NCBI GenBank assembly: GCA_963556255.1
Contig: OY744604.1
Span: 73,667,130-73,731,129 of the forward strand
Reading direction: 5' to 3'
DNA length: 64,000 nt
DNA from: Allolobophora icterica
Lineage: Eukaryota; Annelida; Clitellata; Crassiclitellata; Lumbricidae
Part shown: piece by piece, positions 1 to 10,822 of the stretch
How the letters are laid out: the number at the start of each line of letters is the position of its first letter
Position numbering within the stretch: position 1 is the first letter of the stretch
Notes under the pieces: generated by a model
Database searches by the model: none
Told to the model about the DNA's origin: nothing
What the model saw: the letters and a program-made list of their open reading frames with translations, nothing else
Translations under genes and position numbers: made by a program

Positions 1-205
1 CTATCGTCATCATTGTCATCATCTTTCCTTCGGCTTCGGCTGAGCTACGGCGCTATAAAAATTGACTTATTATTATTATCACTATTATTATAATTATTAT
101 TATTATCATCATCATAATAATCGTCATTTATATCATCGGCATCACGATTTCAATCATCATTATTATCATAGTGATCATCATTATCATCGTTATTATCGCG
201 TTGTC
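1..205. repeat. ATC/ATT trinucleotide microsatellite
   Basis: Imperfect tracts of ATC and ATT units. Homologous tracts sit at 7,815-8,036 and 43,160-43,405, in the first intron of the R1-type genes. Confidence 0.85.
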
Positions 206-666
206 GAGATTCTGCGATCGTAATGGTCTTGGGCGCGTCTCCAGGCTGTGTTGTAGCCGAAAATTTGCGGGGGAGTCTACTCAACTGTGCAAGTCCTTTT
301 CTACCTGAGACAGCCCACATCTTTAGCTAAAAAAACTGAAGTATTATGCCTTTTACTTCAATATTTATCGCGATGTGGAATATTTCACAAGAATTATAAA
401 ATTAGACTAGGAAAGATACAAAATAAAAGACACGTAGAGAAACGAGACTGGCGTTAAAATATTTTGATTTCGGGCAGATGTTGTTAAAACTCTAGCATGT
501 CTGCTGTGCGGCCACTCTGTGTGGCTGAATCTTTCGACAGTAGTATTAATCCTTTAAGGACGGTATTTACAGCGTCAAATAAATTTAATGCAACGGTAAT
601 TCACCTGATAACAAACAACGTAGGTGTAGTAGATAACGAAAACAAATAACTTTGGTAGATATTTAC

Positions 667-748
667 CGAATCTACTGACTTGAAGTTCGACCGAAACCAC
701 TGCCAAAACCAAGAAGAAAGCTCGATATAGCCAGAAAGAATACATCAT
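667..748 (-). CDS. First exon of an R1-type receptor (signal peptide), gene cut by window
   Basis: The exon reads from ATG at 748 to a GTAAAT donor after 667. It is 82 nt long and ends in phase 1, exactly like exon 1 of R1 (8,593-8,512) and R1' (44,108-44,027). It encodes a hydrophobic signal peptide beginning MMYSFWLYRAFFLVLAVVSV. The stalk, transmembrane and tail exons expected from the other copies would be left of base 1. I cannot tell whether this copy is functional. The frame of this exon is intact. Confidence 0.6.
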
Positions 749-1548
749 CGTTTTTTTATGAAACTTTGTACTCTTTGCATACTCCGCAAAGTATGCTTCC
801 TTTAAAGCGCAAATGTAAAATTGACGTCAGCATAGATTGTGAAAGAAATGCGATGCATCATAGTATATAGGCTGGAAATGTACAACGGAACAAGTTAATC
901 CGTAAGATAGGGAAAATGCATTGTCATTCATTTGAGCGTAGGTTAATAGTTTGAAGCCCTTATAACTGTGAAAGTTTGCCCTTGGTAAACAGATAGTAAG
1001 TGATATAGGCCAGGGCTACTGAATGCACGCAGCGTCTATTGCACACCACTATCTATGAATAATTTGTTTCTTTACCTACGCTATGAAAATTAGTCATATA
1101 ATTTATCGGGTTATCAAACAAATAGACATAGGGCCCATATAAGCCGCTCCCCCTGAGACAAGATGTGGGGCCTTTTCCACAGTTTATTTATTCCAATCGT
1201 TCACAATTTATTTATTCCAATCGTTAAATTGAATTTTTTGTTATTATAATTATTACAACACGATTTTCAACGTGAGTAGTGTAGGCCTACCGACCGTTAA
1301 AATACGGTATACGCTCTACAAGTTGGACCTATGTCTTTGTTTAGGCATATCTTTGAAAATTTTACGTATAGAATTCTCTCTGGGTAATATGAAGATTCAT
1401 ATTGTCAACCCCGAGAGGGTCAAATCCATTCAGTCGTGTCGAACTGTCGGCTAATTGGTATCGTATTCCCTTTACCAGCGGTTCTTGTGTTGTTTTTAGC
1501 CGATCGATGCGAGATAACAGGTCTGGCCGGGGAACCGGGTAGTCAGGA

Positions 1549-1552
1549 CGTT

Positions 1553-1600
<48 letters not shown>
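1549..1600. repeat. TA dinucleotide microsatellite
   Basis: A nearly uninterrupted run of TA. The minus-strand open frame across it, which reads as alternating I and Y, is a by-product. Confidence 0.85.
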
Positions 1601-1602
<2 letters not shown>

Positions 1603-2619
1603 GGCTTATATGTGTAGACGGTATATCTGAACATTTCATGGCTCTTTTAATTACCAACTTAAAGTGAAAGAAATTATTTGCCAGAATCACACACATGTGC
1701 TTCGCGCATATTCAGGTCATCTAAGAAATTATCCGTAACTAATCAAACAGCTTCTACTTACATAACCCTTAACATTATTATTTATTATTTCTGTATTTTT
1801 CAAATTGATGCTGCGATCATAAAATTAAACAATTTTCACAACCGAGGCACTTAGGCTACTGTAATGATGCCAGCTCATTATTTTCATTTTTAAGATCATG
1901 GCGGAAGTTTGCGTAACGAGAATTCTGGAATATAGAGGAAGCTAAAATATCAGCGTTAATATATTTAGAAGCAAACTGAATGGCTGCTACCATTTCACTT
2001 TTATTTTTTGACAAAAGAGAAGATGTAATAGGAAGCATAATATTATTACTAACGTGTCCTGTTCATGTTAATTTTCTGTGACATTTTCTGGCCCCTTTAA
2101 GTTGCGGGCCCCGTGCGACCGCAAGGTTCGCACGCCGCTGTGGTCGACATAGATAACACATGCCTCAGTTTATTCTGATCGCAGCAAATTATGTGTCATA
2201 ACATAATTGTTATTCCCATTTTCTTCGATTTCACCATATATCTATTGATATTGACATGGTACACAATACTGAACAGAAATACCACTTGGTTTGCCGAACA
2301 GTAGGCCTATATGCAGCGTCCGGCCGGATGAGGCGCAACTGTCTATTAAAATTGCCTAACCTACACTAATACCAAAAGCACTTGCCACATATTCAAAACT
2401 GGTATCTCACATGAAATATTTCGCATTAGGCCCTATAATAATGAAGAACAGTTTGGCGAACGCGATTTGAATTAGAGCAGGATGTCAGAAGAGAAACGTT
2501 ATTATTGTTATTATTTTTTGTTGTTGCCCTGACGTACTTCATACCCTCAAGGCCTTAGACTCCTTAGAGATTAGGTAATTTTTTTCTGCAACGGTTATCC
2601 TTCATCCAAGTCAGCTTAT

Positions 2620-2912
2620 ATTATTATTATTATTATTATAATTATTATCAGTGCTTTTTTCTGGAAAAAAGGTTCCGGAACGGAACAATAGGTTCCGGAA
2701 CGGAATAATTATGGGAGGGCTAAAATCCCGAGAAAAATTGGATTGGGGGTTGGGAGGATCTCAATAAAAACTAAAACACTGAAATTAAATTAAAATAACT
2801 AAATTATTGTTTTTATTATTAAAATCAAGAAATTGATTTTTAGTACCTGAAAAAGGTGCCGGAAAGCCGTTACGGCTGAAAAAAGCACTGATTATTATTA
2901 TCATTATTATTA

Positions 2913-2984
<72 letters not shown>

Positions 2985-2985
2985 A
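2620..2985. repeat. ATT trinucleotide microsatellite split by a MITE
   Basis: ATT units occupy 2,620-2,648 and 2,891-2,985, separated by the hAT MITE. The tract marks the junction between the partial unit to the left and copy A to the right. Confidence 0.85.
2649..2890. mobile_element. hAT-type MITE (CAGTGCTTTTTTC family)
   Basis: Ends are CAGTGCTTTTTTC and its inverse GAAAAAAGCACTG. The flanks are ATTATTAT on both sides, a possible 8-bp target duplication, although the flank is itself an ATT microsatellite. A second member of the family is at 40,414-40,635. It is non-coding, 242 bp long, and inserted in the trinucleotide tract. Confidence 0.75.
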
Positions 2986-3025
2986 TATCATCATCATAAT
3001 TCATAAACGCACTGTGATCCTTCAG

Positions 3026-4816
3026 AGAACTTTGACGGTTGGTTTGTACTGGGCTGAGATAGCTCGTGCACTTGCTGATCCTTTGATTCTGCCACTTAAT
3101 GCTTCAACGTACTCATAGATGACTACCAACAGCGTCTCGCTCGATTATCAGTGTTCTGAGAAGTTTCAAAAATAATTAAGGACTACGGTGTGGAAAGTTT
3201 AGCCTTAAAACGAAATGGTTCTAATTAATTCCTTCGTGTTTCATGATGAAGTTTAGTTCGGGGTGCTCGGTAGTCTTGTGGTTAGCGCGCTGGACTGTCA
3301 ATCGAGAGGTCGGGTGTTCAAATCCCCGCCAGGGCAGAAATTAGGTTCGAGATTTCTGTTCCACTTGCACCCCCTAGCCAACTCAGCTATGATGAACACA
3401 CTGACCGTACACTGTCAGAGGGAAGATGAGCCGGCGAGAGAGAGGACTGGCCACCCGCCGTAATATGCCGAGGCTAAGTAAATGAAGTCGCTAACACTTC
3501 ATACCCATGGCTGCCTCAGGGCTAGCTTAAGGGACTGCTCTTCTTCTTCTTCTTCTTCTTCTTCTTCTTCTAACTATTAAGTACATTAGCAACTGTTGCT
3601 GTAGAGTAATCGCAAATAGGCCCAATGAGAAATCGTTTATATTTGGCTCCTCTCTTTGTTTTCTCGAATTAGTAGTGATAGACAGACCGCACTTTAAATT
3701 TCAATCTGCTTTCACAGATGGTCTGTATGATGCCGGCAGAAACTTCGAATTCGCGACTTATTCGTTCATGTGACCAGGCAAAAGTAAGTATGATATTTGA
3801 CCTTATTAGACAGACCATTGCTACTGGTATAGCTATGTCAGAGGTTGAGCAACTGAGAACAACCGATTACTAATTACTTTATTTAGCCAACTGGTATAAT
3901 ACTAATTCCGTATTTAATGACAGATTGCTCTTAGATTTGTTTAATAAAATGAAAATTAGATTAAATAAACAGTGACAATCATTACTGCCTGATAAGTTAT
4001 AAAATCATCAAAACGTGTATTTCATAAGCTAACTGTATACAGCTATTTGCTTTCGATGTTATGAAGATATCCCTCGGGTCGTGTTTAAATTGAATATTCC
4101 TAATATTCAGTTGTCAGTCCCATTGAAATGCGTATGTACAATGATCAACTGATGCGACTTGAGAGAGCTTTCATCAGCTTCGACGGTCTACCACTCAGAC
4201 CGATGACAAAGTAAGTTGTAATCTCTATTCATGATCCACTTCAACTCAAATCATGTCCAACAGTGACCTATTCAGTTTTATAGAGTCCCGTTTGCAGTCG
4301 TTTGCAGCTTATAATGAGCAAAAAATTCACATACAATGACCTCATTTTACCACACCGAAATGTACATCCTCAACAATTCTCTCATATCCCAATTACATGT
4401 TGCTCATTCCCAGCGTTAGTTCATACTCACAGCTAAATTTTCTTACAGTGATTCTTCGCAAATATGCACTTAGAATTACAATTATTGAGCTACAGTAAAA
4501 TGGCTTAATATAATGTAACTACTGATGGCAAGACTAAATATTACAAACCTTATGGCTAACGTGTTTTGAAAGACAAGTTGATTTAAATATTGATTTTTTT
4601 TAAACTTTCAGACACGTCCTGTTTGCACCCAGTTCGTTTGATACGTAGGCCTACGCTGGTGGTGAGACAGTTCCTGGTCTTGTGGATTTGATGTATGGAA
4701 TTGAGAAACTTGACGGTGAGAAGAAAATTAAACAGTGGGAAAGAGTAAAGGAACACCTTGCTACGATCACCTTTTGCATAGATTCGGCAACTTTTGGGTT
4801 AAAGCCGTGGACATGA
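3026..4816 (+). pseudogene. Glutamate carboxypeptidase II-like (M28B, PSMA/NAALADase) 3' exons, copy A
   Basis: Three exons of the C-terminal helical (dimerisation) part of the family are recognisable. Positions 3,026-3,143 read LYWAEIARALADPLILP but end in a TAG, and the donor and about 60 bp are lost. Positions 4,111-4,210 are intact and read RMYNDQLMRLERAFI, close to the conserved family motif RM.NDQLM.LERAFI. Positions 4,612-4,816 encode HVLFAPSS, then GLVDLMYGIEKL, and end at TGA. Phases fit (phase 1, then phase 2). The last exon carries an in-frame TAG created by the octamer TAGGCCTA at 4,646. Without those extra six bases it would read DTYAGGETVPG, matching the family's YAGESFPG region. 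The catalytic zinc-binding exons are absent, so this is a non-functional 3' fragment. Family assignment rests on recalled motifs. Confidence 0.8.
3260..3571 (+). mobile_element. tRNA-derived SINE, copy A only
   Basis: The 5' part is tRNA-like, with an A-box-like TAGTCTTGTGGTTAGCGCG and a B-box-like GTTCAAATCC. It is followed by a unique body (GGAAGATGAG, GAGGACTGGCCACCCGCC) and a TTC-rich tail. Copy B has the uninterrupted site near 38,475, so the SINE inserted after the duplication. Related copies are at 17,645, 28,718 and 51,380. Confidence 0.85.
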
Positions 4817-4826
4817 TTCGACTAAC

Positions 4827-5100
4827 TCATGAAAACATTTTGTTAGCCAGGCATTGTTTCACAATTGTTGACCAGTTCTCATTTATATTATCTATCCAGC
4901 TTAGTCTTGGTCTGCCTTTGTTTTTTTCCTTTCGAATCTTTTGCATGTGTGAGATTCGGTCAACTTGCATTCTCTCTACATGTCCAAACCATATGAGCCT
5001 TCTTGGGATTACATTGTCTAGCAGAGTTGTTTGGTTTACGCAGACATGTGTATTCTCGTGTTTATTTTGAATGTAGGTGCCTTCCTCGAATTTCAAACAG
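4827..5100 (-). mobile_element. Non-LTR retrotransposon fragment (reverse transcriptase C-terminus)
   Basis: The minus-strand frame contains RRLIWFGHVERM followed by KNKGRPRLSWIDNI. This is the RR...WFGHV.RM...GRPR..W.D signature at the C-terminal end of many LINE-encoded reverse transcriptases. It is a 5'-truncated relic just downstream of the carboxypeptidase stop codon. Copy B has the same relic near 39,800-40,080, so it predates the duplication. Confidence 0.7.
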
Positions 5101-5365
5101 CTTCTTGTCCTTCCACTATCTGGACTCATGCAGTTTCGCGATCTGGTAAACGGATGGGCCCGAACCCTGTTCGATGAATGTATCAATGAGCCATAACCAC
5201 GCAATGATTGTTTCTGCTGTAACTCGGGTGTTCATTGATTAGGCTTTATCTCTGACGTAATCTTTTCCTAATATATATTTTGCAATTAGCCCGAATCCGG
5301 ACTGAGTTTTATGCGTTATGTTCGATTCATACCCTCAATGCATTGTATGTATCGCTAACCAAACG

Positions 5366-5510
5366 TTGGGCCGTTTTAAGGTCATGGTAGGCCCTAGGCA
5401 CTCTTGGAATCGTAGGCCCCAACTCAACTTCCAACTCTGCATTAAAGCTAAACGCATTCACATTAGCTTAACTTAAACTGTTTCAGTACAAAAATTTATT
5501 GTATTATCTA
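5366..5510. mobile_element. hAT-type MITE remnant (GGGCCGTTTTAAGG family), one end
   Basis: The left end TTGGGCCGTTTTAAGG matches full copies at 13,483-13,766 and 40,302-40,793. The right end, present in copy B, has been deleted here. Confidence 0.5.
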
Positions 5511-6031
5511 AAACACTTGGAGCAACACTTAGACGGTAGACCTCGTTTATGCAGACATTGCAGTAATTGTTTACAATGACTAAGTAATATGAAACTTGTT
5601 TTTAAACGATACACGAAGTTCAACACGTAAATACAGAACACATGACTTTTTTTATACAAAACATCCTAACGTAGCCTAATCTAATTGGTGGCTTATTTAA
5701 CAGTTCTAAACGCAAACACTAAACGTTTTTGCTTATAAAATATAATCTTAGAATTATAATAAAATAATTTTATAAATATTTTGTGTGCGATGTTAGCCTG
5801 ATTTTATTCCATATTAGTAATCATTTATTTAGTTATCTAAACTCAATGTAAAAAAATTTGTAGCTAAAAAATCTGCCTACAAAGTTTGTATTCCTTGAGT
5901 ACGACTTTCTAATTAAAAGGCATTAATCGATGGTTATCAATAGACCTACTGGGATATGTTTATAATTGCAATATGTCTCATTATTTAATGGTTTTGTTCA
6001 GTCAAAAGAATTGAAAGTCACAGATCTTGTC

Positions 6032-8593
6032 TTATTTGCTGACCAGATCAGCATCTGCGATTCTGCGGTCGATAGTTCTCACCTCCTCGATATTCAGATA
6101 CGTGATCTGCGGTTCATCGAAGTCGTCGCTGCAAAATGTCTCTCTATTCTGATCGGGTGTAACTATTTCTTCTTCTCTCTGTTGTCCCAAGGCATCAGTT
6201 GGATCGACAGTGTAGTGCATAGATGAGTCTTCCTTAAAGTCTTTCATCCTTATCGCACTGAAGGTAACTTCTACCAAAGACATAGCAGGAGTAGACATAA
6301 TTATCTGCCTTGAGTAGTGGAATTTATGTGAGAGTGATTGAATGATTGATTGATTGATTGCTCCTTAAGGTGCAGTGACTTAGCTTAAATCGGTCATCAA
6401 ACATATACGCACTGAAGACGTGTCTGATCCATTTTATGACCTTGAGATAATGAAGGTGCGTCGAAGGTCAAGTTGAATATTCAAACGCATTTGACATCTA
6501 CTAAGTAAAATTGTTTGTCAAGGTGATTAAGAAAAAAGTGAACGAATATGATTCATACCCTGGATCGCACTGCTACGTCTTGATCGGCATTTGTCACGGA
6601 TGATCAGTGCTATCACAACGAGAAGACTCAGACCCAATAGAAATGTAAGTCCTAGTATCAGCAGCGCGGAAATGTCAGGACCTAAAGCTACAATCAATAT
6701 TAACGAAACGAATGCATAGCCTAAGTAGTCAGAATTCAAACATTCAAATATTCAGTATTTAAAATATCAAAAATCTATTCAAATACATTCACCAGAAAAA
6801 TGTATCAATATTACTTTAAATGCAAGCCAATAAACAAGTATTAACGCTGGCATAAAATACCGTCTCGTAATTTACGGTGCATGCGCGTAAAATAACATTG
6901 GTCAGGTTATGAGATCCTCTTCATGATAAGAAACATTCACAAAATGGAGCCTGATCATTTGAAGCTGATGCAGTTAGGATTAGATTGTTCAATTCAACGC
7001 ACCCTTAGAGATAACGTCGAGAATATCTTCGTTTACATCAATTGTAGTAGAATTGATTCCGAGCGTCGATGCCAAAGTAGGTTTGTAAGTTGGTGTCGAT
7101 GATGTTGTTTCTTTGCGAGTTCCTGTTGATGTCAGAGTCTGTTCGTGGCTTCTTGTCCTCGACAGTGTCTGTGTTATTAATTCTGAAACTTACATGAAGA
7201 ATTGTTGTTTAACCCTCGAATGCCCAAGGGAGGGGTCCGACCGGACCCAAACCCGCTTTTCCACGGATAACTTTAGAACGGCATCGAAATTGTAGCAATT
7301 GATTCAGGAAATCCTAAACCTATCAATTTGACTTAGTATGATATATTTTGCGTGATTATTCTCCCACGCTGATGGTCATACTCGATCATGGTTTACCAGC
7401 CCACAAATAAATTTTTCAACGCATGTTATTAGGCATCGTTTTAACGGCGAATTCATCTACTGTAGTGTCTGTTTCCTATTCGAAGTTATACAGCCCAAAA
7501 CTACACGCGTACAATTGAATACCTGTGAAAATCCCGAAAATTCAAAACAATACAAACGAGTATTAAAGTTCAAATAAGGTTTCACCAGGCGGCGCTACTG
7601 TGAAATACCATATATCAGTCGATTGCAAATTCAATTTGGATTATAACAAGCCAAATCCCATTAAAATACCACAATGAAAACACTGGGGTTCGGTCAGACC
7701 CCCCCCCGTTGGGCATTCGTGTTCCCAAAAATAGCTTGGGCATTCGAGGGTTAATTTGCCCAACAATTAAGGCGCAAAATAAGCCAAATGGCCCTATTTT
7801 CAAGGAAAGAGGAAGGTCATCATCATTTTCATCATTATCGTCATCGTTGTCGTCATCTTTCCTTCGGCCTTGGCTGGCCTACGGCGCTATACAAATCGTC
7901 TTTTTATAAATGTTATCGTCATCATCGTGGTAGTCATTTTTATCATCGACATTATAATCATCATTATCCATCACCATTATTATTATTATCATCATCATCG
8001 TATTCATCATTATCATCGTTATCATCGCATTGTCATGACTGAAATCGTCTTGGGCGCATCTCCAGGCTGTGTAGTAGCCTAAAATTGTCGAGGCAATCTC
8101 GATTGTATTCTCCGCAAGTGCAAGTCCTTCTCTGCCTGAGACGGCCCTACCTCTTTAGCTAAACAAAATTGGAGTGTAGGCCTATGCCTTTTACTTTAAC
8201 ATTTATCGCGATGTGGCATTTTTTACCAAGAATTATAAAATTAGACTTGGAAAGATACAAAATAAAAGACATACAGAGAAACTAAAATGGCGTTAAAATA
8301 TTTTGAATTCAGGCAATCTTCTCAAAACTCTCTCATGTCTGCTCTTCGTCCACTCTGTCTCGCTGAATCCAGTAGTTTTAATCCTTTAAGGACGGTATTT
8401 ACAACGTCAAATAAATGTAACGGTATTCAATGCAATAACAGAGAACAGTCAGATGAATAACGTAGGTGTATAACTGGACAACAAAAACAAATAACTTTGG
8501 TAGATATTTACCGACTCCACTGGGTTGAAGTTCGACCGAAACCACCGCCAAAACCACGAAGAAGGCTCGATATAGCCAGAAAGAATACATCAT
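6032..8593 (-). CDS. R1: signal peptide-stalk-TM receptor with ITIM-like tail
   Basis: Four exons on the minus strand join into an open 209-residue frame: 8,593-8,512 (signal peptide), 7,182-7,003 (stalk), 6,687-6,559 (transmembrane) and 6,270-6,032 (tail). All introns are GT-AG and phase 1. Residues 1-23 are a hydrophobic signal starting MMYSFWLYRA. Residues 28-87 are rich in Ser/Thr and probably an O-glycosylated stalk. Residues about 95-117 form a Leu/Ile-rich membrane helix, followed by the basic RDKCRSRRSS. The 79-residue tail contains HYTVDP and ITYLNI. The latter fits the ITIM pattern [SIVL]xYxx[IVL]. I recognise no folded ectodomain. A piggyBac-type MITE (7,213-7,750) sits in intron 1. 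The protein is probably a single-pass surface receptor or ligand; its function is unknown. R1' (41,414) is the duplicate. Confidence 0.75.
7213..7750. mobile_element. piggyBac-like MITE in R1 intron 1, TTAA flanked
   Basis: The element starts CCCTCGAATGCCCAAG and ends with the inverse CTTGGGCATTCGAGGG. It is flanked by TTAA at 7,209-7,212 and 7,751-7,754. The same intron of R1' shows the intact single TTAA site at about 43,092, so this insertion is specific to copy A. It carries C-runs and no transposase. A longer relative lies at 62,386-63,977. Confidence 0.9.
7815..8036. repeat. ATC/ATT trinucleotide microsatellite
   Basis: Imperfect TCATC/ATTATC tracts in intron 1 of R1, homologous to 1-205 and 43,160-43,405. 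Open frames across it, rich in H or I/S, are artefacts. Confidence 0.85.
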
Positions 8594-9294
8594 CGTTTTG
8601 ATAAATTATTGATTTCCTGCTGGTTGTATTGTCCGCTAAGTATGCTTCCTTTAAAGCGCAAGTGTAAAATTTACTAACTAGTGTTGACACCCGCTTAGAT
8701 TGTGAAAGAAATGCGATGCATCATAGTATATAAGCTGGCACTGTACAACGGAACAAGCTACCCCGCAAGATAGGGAAAATGCATTGTCATTCACTTGAGC
8801 GTAGGTTAATAGTTTGAAGCCTTACTGTGAGAGTTTGTCCTTGGTAGCTAGATAGTATAGTGTAGCCTATGGGCCTATACCAGGATTGCTGAATGCACGC
8901 AGCGTCTAATTGCACACCACTATCTATGAATAATTTTTTCTTTACCTACGCTATTAAAATTAATGGCAAAACCAACTAGATGATTTAACAGTGTAACTAT
9001 TCCACAACACATATTTTATTTTTTACAAAAATAGTCACACAAATAGGCCCTAAACATAATTATACAAGCAGATTAGGATAGATAATAGCAGCGCCGGCCT
9101 TAGGATATTTTTGGCCCCGTGCAGAGTATAGTGTACTGGCCCCATGGCACACGTCGAATTGTTTTTCTCTGTTAATCATTTTTATTGATCTTGCAATAAA
9201 AAATAAATTACATAAACATGGAATGATAGATTTACTGTTAACAGCAAATTTTGCCAAACATACGTACAACGTCGTACATTATACAATACATGAC

Positions 9295-9297
<3 letters not shown>

Positions 9298-9371
<74 letters not shown>
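9298..9371. repeat. TG dinucleotide microsatellite, left half
   Basis: A GT/TG run ending against the short-repeat tail of a LINE. It is the left half of the tract that is continuous at 44,724-44,930 in copy B. Confidence 0.9.
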
Positions 9372-9374
<3 letters not shown>

Positions 9375-9803
9375 TGTAATTGTAATTGTAATTGTAATTG
9401 TAACCGAAAACTTATATAGCGCCACTCAAATCAGCGGCGCTTTCAACCCGCATCAATGCCGGCACCGGCAAAAAGGAAGGTTTTCAGGCGTTTACGGAAC
9501 TGGAGAGGAGAGAGGGCAAGAAGCTCTTGGCGGAGAAACAAGGGGAGACAGTTCCAAGCAGAGGGGCCAACATAGGCGAAACTTCTGGATTGTGCCGTGG
9601 AAGATCGCATGCGAGGGACAACCATTAGGCCGCGAGCCGAAGATCGCAAGGAAGCCCTCGCAGGCAAGGAAGAAACTGGGTTGCAAAAATTCATTAGGTA
9701 AGACGGAGCAGAGGCAGTAAGGCAGTTGTGCATGACAGTGAGGGTTTTAAACTGAATTCGCTGTTGAGCAGGGAGCCAGTGGAGGGAATCACGAATAAAG
9801 GCA
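9372..9803 (-). mobile_element. CR1/L2-type LINE 3' end inserted inside a TG microsatellite
   Basis: The minus-strand frame has LHWLPAQQRIQFKTLTVMHN, then SAPSYL, LMVVPRMRS, FAYVGPSAWNCLP and FRKRLKTFLF. This is the conserved C-terminus of CR1/L2-like reverse transcriptases. The 3' end (low coordinates) carries a TATATAGCGCC box and a tandem TTACAA-type tail (9,372-9,400), typical of the clade. The element is 5'-truncated, and both flanks are TG repeat. Copy B has an unbroken TG tract, so the insertion is specific to copy A. Confidence 0.8.

Positions 9804-9805
<2 letters not shown>

Positions 9806-9884
<79 letters not shown>
9806..9884. repeat. TG dinucleotide microsatellite, right half
   Basis: A pure TG run to the right of the LINE fragment. 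Long open frames across it (CVCV or HTHT) are artefacts. Confidence 0.9.
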
Positions 9885-9885
<1 letters not shown>

Positions 9886-10822
9886 ATATATGTGTAAAAT
9901 AATAAACCATAACAAATAAATGCCTTGAAAATGTAAAAGGAGAAAATAATAAAATATAGTAAATAGAAGTACCATATATACTCGCGCACAAGTCCACTTT
10001 GCGTATTAGTCGACCACTAAATTTTCGACCTTGGAAATGGAAAAAGTATACGACTCGCGAATAAGTCGATGCGTGCTTTTATGTATAGACAGTAAATCTG
10101 AACATTTCATGGCTCTTTTAACCACCAACTAAACCTAAAAGAAATTATCTGCCAGAATTACGAACATGTGCTTCTGTCATATTCGAGTCATCTAAGAAAT
10201 TATCCCTCACTAATTAAAAAGCTTCTGTTTATATAACCCTTAAAATTATTTCTGTATTTTCAACTAGAGGCCAACAGCATAAATTAAAACAATTGACACT
10301 ACCGAGATATACTTACTGTAATTGGCAGCTCATTGATTTCATTTTTAAAATCATTTCGGAAGTTCTCGTCACGAGAATTCTGGGATATAGAGGACGTTCA
10401 AATATCAGAGCGCTAATATATTTTGAAACAAACTGAACTGCTGGTACCATTTGACTTTTATTTCTCGACAAAAGAGAAGTTGTAATCGAAACCATAATGT
10501 TATTATTAACGTTTCCTGTTCATGTTCATTGTTCATGTTTTCTGTGACATTTTCGGGCCCGCTAAGTTGCGGACCTAGTGCGACACGGTTCGCACGCCAT
10601 ACTAAGGCCGGCACTGATAACACATGCCTCCTTTTATTCTAATCGTAACAAATTATGTGTCGTAACATAATTTGTATGTCCTTTTTTCGATTTCAACCAT
10701 TTATCTACTGATTTTGACATGGTACCGAGATGAATATCTATGCACAACACTGAACAGGAATACCACTTGGTTTGCCAAACAGCGGCCCATGCAGCGTCCG
10801 GCTCACAATGGGCGCAACTGTA

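Larger units (their letters stand above)
1..2490. repeat. Third copy of the R1 5' region (partial unit)
   Basis: Positions 1-1,060 match 7,815-8,960 and 43,380-44,460, beginning inside the ATC/ATT repeat. Positions about 1,600-2,490 match about 10,085-12,165 and 45,085-45,870. It carries the first exon of an R1-type receptor (667-748). Its remaining exons would lie left of base 1 on the minus strand. The block ends just before the microsatellite at 2,620. Confidence 0.8.
9090..10615. mobile_element. Possible composite hAT element with GCCGGCCTTAG ends
   Basis: The left end CAGCGCCGGCCTTAGG and the right end ACTAAGGCCGGCACTG are inverted relatives and look like hAT termini. I see no clear 8-bp target duplication. 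The interval also contains two TG tracts and a LINE fragment, so it would be an old composite. Copy B has the left part near 44,530, and the right end there is eroded. Confidence 0.35.

Noticed and set aside
3260..3335. Possible tRNA genes at 3,260, 17,645, 28,718, 51,380 and 20,311
   Set aside because: Each has tRNA-like promoter boxes but poor cloverleaf ends, and each continues into a common SINE body with a simple-repeat tail.
4735..5070. 111-codon plus-strand frame
   Set aside because: It is out of frame with the carboxypeptidase exon and runs antisense to the LINE relic.
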